Assembly: GCA_027068695.1 (NCBI GenBank) | Contig: JAMOMG010000016.1 | Coordinates: 1 to 17,704 of the forward strand | Length of the DNA: 17,704 nucleotides | Direction of reading: 5' to 3' | Source of the DNA: Flavobacteriaceae bacterium | GTDB taxonomy: Bacteria; Bacteroidota; Bacteroidia; Flavobacteriales; Flavobacteriaceae | In this document: piece after piece, positions 13,913 to 17,704 of the stretch | How the letters are laid out: every line of letters begins with the position of its first letter | Position numbering within the stretch: the first letter of the stretch is position 1 | The notes under the pieces: generated by a model | What the model was told of the DNA's origin: nothing | The model's input: only the letters and a program-made list of their open reading frames with translations | Database searches by the model: none | Made by a program: the position numbers and the translations under genes

Positions 13913-14272
13913 TTAAAAATGTAGAAAGGCATCTCTTAAATGCTTAATGTCAAAATTATTTTTATTTTTTAAAATAGATATAATATCAAACCGAACTTCA
14001 ACATCTAAATCCTTTGAAATAACATATTCATTAATTGCTTCAACGAGTAACTTAATTTTTTTTTGATTTACAAAATCTTGTGGATTACCAAAATAATCTG
14101 AAGATCGGGTTTTTACTTCTACAATAGCTAAAATAGTATCTTTTTGAGCAATAATATCTACTTCAGCTTTTTTAAACCGCCAATTACGTTCTAAAATTAT
14201 ATAGTTATTTTTTTGTAGAAATTCAGAAGCTAATTCTTCACCTTTTTTACCTAATTCATTGTGTGTAGCCAT
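13913..14272 (-). CDS. YraN/UPF0102 family nuclease-fold protein
   Basis: A 119-residue cytoplasmic protein matching UPF0102 (YraN) in length and motifs. It has the N-terminal HNELGKKGEELASEFL, then AEVDIIA (36-42; Glu37, Asp39) and AIVEVKTRSS (49-58; Glu52, Lys54). This is the D-(E/D)xK pattern of the restriction-endonuclease-like/Holliday-junction resolvase fold. A nuclease role has been suggested for the family on fold grounds, but the biological role is unproven. The gene is convergent with the DUF1501 gene (18 bp apart) and follows the LD-carboxypeptidase on the same strand; a repeat element separates the two, with its left end 21 bp upstream of this start codon. Confidence 0.92.
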   Translation of the reverse strand: MATHNELGKKGEELASEFLQKNNYIILERNWRFKKAEVDIIAQKDTILAIVEVKTRSSDYFGNPQDFVNQKKIKLLVEAINEYVISKDLDVEVRFDIISILKNKNNFDIKHLRDAFLHF

Positions 14273-14292
14273 TTCAATTATAAAAAGTTATT

Positions 14293-14488
14293 TAACGTGA
14301 GTTCGATATAATAATTTACTTTAATTGTTTATAATCAACATCTTAAATAGAAAATCAAAACGCTGATGTCACCTTGAGCGCATTCGAAAGGTTTTTAACT
14401 AGGTTTCGACTGCGCTCAACCTGACAAAGAGCTGATAATCAATATAATTTTATTTATTATCTATATTTTTTAAGTCGAACTCACGTTA
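14293..14488. mobile_element. 196-bp inverted-repeat-bounded element (MITE-like or REP-type)
   Basis: The element is bounded by perfect 14-nt inverted copies: TAACGTGAGTTCGA at 14293-14306 and its reverse complement at 14475-14488. Inside sits an imperfect hairpin: 23-nt arms at 14367-14389 and 14404-14426 pair at 20 of 23 positions around a 14-nt loop, with the core TTGAGCGCA...TCGAAA. There is no coding capacity. The hairpin is visibly more G/C-rich than its surroundings. I recall similar TTGAGCGCAGTCGAAA palindromes and GTGAGTTCGA sequences as frequent in flavobacterial intergenic DNA, but I cannot search. It fills most of the 213-bp gap between the LD-carboxypeptidase and yraN-type genes. 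No target-site duplication is obvious, so calling it mobile is an inference. Confidence 0.55.
14367..14426. repeat. Imperfect palindrome (hairpin) inside the 196-bp element
   Basis: Left arm 14367-14389 and right arm 14404-14426 are inverted copies with three mismatches, including a C-C pair opposite at two adjacent positions. The loop is 14390-14403. Transcribed in either direction it would fold into a stable stem-loop and could serve as a transcription terminator or mRNA stabiliser between the LD-carboxypeptidase and YraN genes. Confidence 0.7.
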
Positions 14489-15496
14489 TTTAATAAATTT
14501 TACAATAGCATGTTTTTTCCCTATCTTCATTTCTATCTCTCTTCCTAAGAAAATAGCACGATTATCTTTATCATGTCCAGCAGGAAAATCAAATAATATT
14601 GGAAAATCAAATTCTTTAGTAGCCTCTAAAACAATCTCTTCAACAGTTTGCCCAAAAGGAGTAGAATTATCTTTAATATTTGTCATTCCTCCTACAATTA
14701 TTCCGTTACAGTTTTTAAAATAACCACTACGTTTTAAAGCATAAATCATTCTATCAATACTATACAAATATTCACCAACATCTTCAATGAAAAGTATTTT
14801 TCCTTTAGTATTAATCGATGATACAGACCCAAGTAAACTTTGTAAAATAGATAAATTACCTCCAACTAATTGTCCTTTAGCTGTTCCCAGTTTATTATAG
14901 GGTGAAGAAGCAATTTTATAATTTAATTTTTTTCCAAATAAAGCCTTTTTAAATGTTTTTACTGTTTTAAGTCTATCTTCTTTTTTAACTTTCATATTTA
15001 CAGGCATCATAGCGTGTAAAGTCTCATAACCTAAAGTATGTAAATGGCTGTGTAAAACAGTTATATCAGAATAACCAATAATCCATTTTGGATTTGTTTT
15101 AAATTTAGTAAAATCAAGTCTATCAATTATTCGAACAGTTCCATAGCCACCTCTTCCACACCAAATAGCTTTTACGGTTTTATTGTCTAAAGCACTTTGA
15201 AAATCTTCTGTACGTTCGGTATCTGTTCCTGAAAAATGAAAATTACTTCCAAAGAGATGCTTTCCTAAAATTACGTGTAATCCCCAGCTTTCAACAAGCT
15301 TAATGGCTTTTTCTATGGGTTCTTTGTTTTTTAAAATACCTGCAGGTGCTACAATAGCAATAGTGTCTCCCGATTTTAAATAAGTAGGCTTTGTAAGTTT
15401 AGCATTGTAAATAGTGTTTTGTGCACTTGTATTAAAGTTGAATAAGAAACTAAATAATAGAAAACTTAGAATATTTAATCTTAAATTTATTGACAT
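14486..15496 (-). CDS. Exported LD-carboxypeptidase (peptidase family S66)
   Basis: A 336-residue S66 family peptidase. This family cleaves the L,D-bond of peptidoglycan tetrapeptides; E. coli LdcA is its cytoplasmic member. Visible motifs are APAG (50-53), GRGGYGTVRIIDRLDF (114-129), GYSDITVLH (141-149; nucleophile Ser143), LVGGNLSILQSLLG (210-223), FIEDVGEYLYSIDRM (236-250, containing the catalytic Glu) and DFPAGHDKDN (303-312; His308). I start at ATG 15496 because a signal peptide (LNILSFLLFSFLFNFNTSAQ) begins there; an upstream in-frame ATG at 15541 would add a basic 15-residue extension ahead of it. With a signal peptide, the enzyme should act in the periplasm and remodel murein in place. 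The stop codon lies inside the inverted repeat that bounds the neighbouring element. Confidence 0.9.
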   Translation of the reverse strand: MSINLRLNILSFLLFSFLFNFNTSAQNTIYNAKLTKPTYLKSGDTIAIVAPAGILKNKEPIEKAIKLVESWGLHVILGKHLFGSNFHFSGTDTERTEDFQSALDNKTVKAIWCGRGGYGTVRIIDRLDFTKFKTNPKWIIGYSDITVLHSHLHTLGYETLHAMMPVNMKVKKEDRLKTVKTFKKALFGKKLNYKIASSPYNKLGTAKGQLVGGNLSILQSLLGSVSSINTKGKILFIEDVGEYLYSIDRMIYALKRSGYFKNCNGIIVGGMTNIKDNSTPFGQTVEEIVLEATKEFDFPILFDFPAGHDKDNRAIFLGREIEMKIGKKHAIVKFIK

Positions 15497-15609
15497 ATAA
15501 ATTCTTTTTAGTAAAAGTACTTTTTTTATATAAAAGACCAAATGTTAGTTAATGAAAGATTTTAGATGTAATTCAACAGGTAAACAAATTCAAAATCAAC
15601 ATTAATTCC

Positions 15610-15617
15610 TATTTTTG
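15610..15617 (+). promoter_or_regulatory. -7 promoter element for metG
   Basis: TATTTTTG matches TAnnTTTG and lies 21 nt before the metG ATG, implying a leader of about 15 nt. No clear -33 element is seen. Confidence 0.45.
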
Positions 15618-15638
15618 TACTTTCTAAAATAAAAATGG

Positions 15639-17704
15639 ATGAGTGATATAAAAAGATATACAATTACAGCAGCTTTACCTTACACAAATGGTCCTGTTCA
15701 CATTGGACATTTAGCAGGTGTTTATGTTCCTGCGGATATATATGCACGTTATTTACGAGCTAAAGGTAATGATGTAGCTTATATTTGCGGATCAGATGAA
15801 CATGGTGTTCCAATTACCATAAAAGCAAAAAAAGAAGGAATCACGCCGCAGGATGTTGTAGATAAATATCATACTATTATTAAAAAATCATTTCAAGATT
15901 TTGGTATTTCTTTCGATAATTACTCTCGTACAACGGCCAAAGTCCATCATAAAACAGCTTCCGATTTTTTTAAGAAATTATACAATGAAGGTAAATTTAT
16001 TGAAGAATCTTCAGAGCAGTTATTTGATGAAGAAGCAAATCAGTTTTTAGCCGATAGATTTGTAATAGGAACGTGCCCTAAATGTGGAAATGAAGAAAGT
16101 TATGGTGATCAGTGTGAAAGTTGTGGAACCAGTCATAATGCCACCGATTTAATTAATCCAAAATCGGCTATCACAGGAAATACACCAACTACAAAGGTTA
16201 CCAAACACTGGTATTTACCCTTAAATGAATACGAAAAATGGTTACGAGAATGGATTGTTGAAGGGCATAAAAACGATTGGAAAACCAATGTGTTGGGACA
16301 AGTAAAATCATGGTTAGATGATGGTTTAAAGCCAAGAGCTGTAACACGTGATTTAGATTGGGGAATTCCGGTCCCAGTTGAAGGAGCAGAAGGCAAAGTA
16401 TTGTATGTTTGGTTTGATGCACCTATTGGGTATATTTCTTCAACCAAAGAATGGGCAGCACGTGAAGGAAAAGACTGGGAATTGTATTGGAAAGATAAAA
16501 ACACCAAATTAATTCATTTTATAGGAAAAGATAACATTGTATTCCATTGTATTATTTTTCCTGCAATGCTAAAAGCTGAAGGAAGTTTTATTTTACCTGA
16601 GAATGTACCTGCAAATGAATTTTTAAACTTAGAAGGAAATAAAATTTCAACCTCAAAAAATTGGGCAGTTTGGTTACACGAATATTTAGAAGATTTTCCC
16701 GATAAACAAGATGTATTACGTTATGCTTTAACGGCAAATGCACCTGAAACTAAAGATAACGATTTTACTTGGAAAGATTTTCAGGCTAGAAATAACAATG
16801 AATTAGTTGCAATTTTTGGGAATTTTATCAACAGAGTTGTCGTTTTAACCAATAAGTATTACAACGGTGTTGTACCCAAGCCAATTAATTTTACTGAAGT
16901 AGATATAAATACATTAGCTAAAATGAATGAATATCCAACTATTATTGGAAATTCAATTGAACGCTACAGATTTAGAGAGGCCTCACAAGAATTATTAAAT
17001 TTAGCGCGATTGGGTAACAAATATTTAGCCGATGAAGAACCTTGGAAACAAATAAAAGAAAATCCAGAACGTGTCAAAACTATCATGTATGTTGCGTTGC
17101 AAATTGCTACTAGTTTGTCTGTTGTTTGTAGGCCATTTTTACCATTTACATCAACAAAACTACAAGGAATTTTAAATGTCACATCGAATGTTGTTGTGAT
17201 GTCATGGGATTCAATTAAAACTTCTAAAGAATTAATAGCACCAAACCATCAAATAGGAAAAGCAGAGTTGTTATTTGCTAAAATTGAAGATAGCGAAGTG
17301 CAAGCACAATTAGATAAATTAGAAGCGACTAAATTAGCAAATGAGGCAGAAAACCAAGTTGTAGAACCTCAAAAGGATACTATTGAATTTGATGACTTTT
17401 TAAAATTAGACATAAGAGTTGGAACAATTTTGGAGGCTGTAAAAGTACCAAAAACTAAAAAGTTATTACAATTAAAAGTTGATGTTGGTATTGATACACG
17501 AACCATAGTTTCTGGAATTTCAGAAAGTTTTAAACCTGAGGATATTATTGGACAAAAAGTAACTGTTGTAGTAAATCTAGCTCCTCGAAAATTAAGAGGA
17601 ATTGAAAGTCAGGGAATGATTTTAATGACAGATACACCTGATGGTAAATTAGCGTTTATTGAGCCAGAAAACGATTCTGTTGCTAATGGTGAGCAAGTAA
17701 GTTA
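15639..17704 (+). CDS. metG: Methionyl-tRNA synthetase, 3'-truncated by the window edge
   Basis: The frame starts at ATG 15639 ([19 protein letters not shown]) and stays open to the window end, giving 688 codons with no stop. It charges tRNA-Met with methionine in the cytoplasm. The class I signature HIGH is at 21-24. A zinc knuckle CPKC...CESC has Cys at 146, 149, 159 and 162. The second signature is the variant KISTS (335-339) in place of KMSKS. The anticodon-binding helical domain follows, then a linker (about 545-583) and a C-terminal EMAP/Trbp111-type tRNA-binding domain from about residue 584 ([14 protein letters not shown]). The last visible residues (SVANGEQVS) resemble the usual end of this domain, so probably only a few codons are missing. 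The ATG at 15631-15637 overlaps an out-of-frame TGA and is not the start. Confidence 0.97.
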   Translation, partial: MSDIKRYTITAALPYTNGPVHIGHLAGVYVPADIYARYLRAKGNDVAYICGSDEHGVPITIKAKKEGITPQDVVDKYHTIIKKSFQDFGISFDNYSRTTAKVHHKTASDFFKKLYNEGKFIEESSEQLFDEEANQFLADRFVIGTCPKCGNEESYGDQCESCGTSHNATDLINPKSAITGNTPTTKVTKHWYLPLNEYEKWLREWIVEGHKNDWKTNVLGQVKSWLDDGLKPRAVTRDLDWGIPVPVEGAEGKVLYVWFDAPIGYISSTKEWAAREGKDWELYWKDKNTKLIHFIGKDNIVFHCIIFPAMLKAEGSFILPENVPANEFLNLEGNKISTSKNWAVWLHEYLEDFPDKQDVLRYALTANAPETKDNDFTWKDFQARNNNELVAIFGNFINRVVVLTNKYYNGVVPKPINFTEVDINTLAKMNEYPTIIGNSIERYRFREASQELLNLARLGNKYLADEEPWKQIKENPERVKTIMYVALQIATSLSVVCRPFLPFTSTKLQGILNVTSNVVVMSWDSIKTSKELIAPNHQIGKAELLFAKIEDSEVQAQLDKLEATKLANEAENQVVEPQKDTIEFDDFLKLDIRVGTILEAVKVPKTKKLLQLKVDVGIDTRTIVSGISESFKPEDIIGQKVTVVVNLAPRKLRGIESQGMILMTDTPDGKLAFIEPENDSVANGEQVS

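Noticed and set aside
15497..15541. Upstream ATG extension of the LD-carboxypeptidase
   Set aside because: It would place a 15-residue basic stretch before an already complete signal peptide, so ATG 15496 is the better start.
16133..16507. Minus-strand open frames within metG (also 16964-17182)
   Set aside because: They lie wholly inside a gene with strong catalytic motifs, and their translations show no family features.
1..17704. CRISPR array, tRNA, rRNA or prophage genes
   Set aside because: No regularly spaced repeats, cloverleaf-like segments, ribosomal RNA sequence or phage-type genes were seen on reading both strands.

Overview
The window looks like chromosomal DNA from a Flavobacteriaceae-type Bacteroidota. 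The evidence is very low GC, A-rich translation leaders without Shine-Dalgarno sequences, several TAnnTTTG-type -7 promoter elements, a Bat (aerotolerance) operon, secreted proteins with type IX secretion (T9SS) C-terminal domains, and a short palindromic repeat of a kind I recall as common in flavobacterial intergenic DNA. Most genes are recognisable. I see no phage, plasmid, CRISPR or tRNA/rRNA genes.

Layout. 1-3459 (+): the end of the Bat operon, with the batB C-terminus, then batC, batD and batE nearly abutting (1-7 nt gaps), a membrane-anchored VWA/TPR module. 3480-5169 (-): a TlpA-like thioredoxin lipoprotein and a CvpA-family membrane protein. 5235-5588 (+): a small protein I cannot assign, divergent from cvpA across a symmetric promoter region. 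5596-9239 (-): a large secreted clan GH-A glycoside hydrolase with a T9SS tail, preceded by a short-chain dehydrogenase. 9305-10651 (+): a second, atypical TlpA-like thioredoxin with a CSHC motif. 10848-13894 (+): a DUF1800/DUF1501 gene pair, the second member carrying both a Tat signal and a T9SS-like tail. 13913-15496 (-): YraN and an exported LD-carboxypeptidase, separated by a 196-bp element bounded by inverted repeats. 15639-end (+): metG, cut by the window edge very close to its C-terminus.

The common theme is the cell envelope: Bat proteins, two periplasmic thioredoxins, CvpA, two probable T9SS cargo proteins and a peptidoglycan peptidase. The least understood parts are the DUF1800/DUF1501 pair, where only one partner has visible export signals; the repeat element, whose right end supplies a stop codon; and the orphan glycoside hydrolase with a large insertion in its catalytic domain. 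I do not claim a wholly new system. The DUF1800/DUF1501 pair is the best candidate for unknown biology. No gene-free stretch exceeds 300 bases; the longest (14273-14485) is filled mostly by the repeat element.
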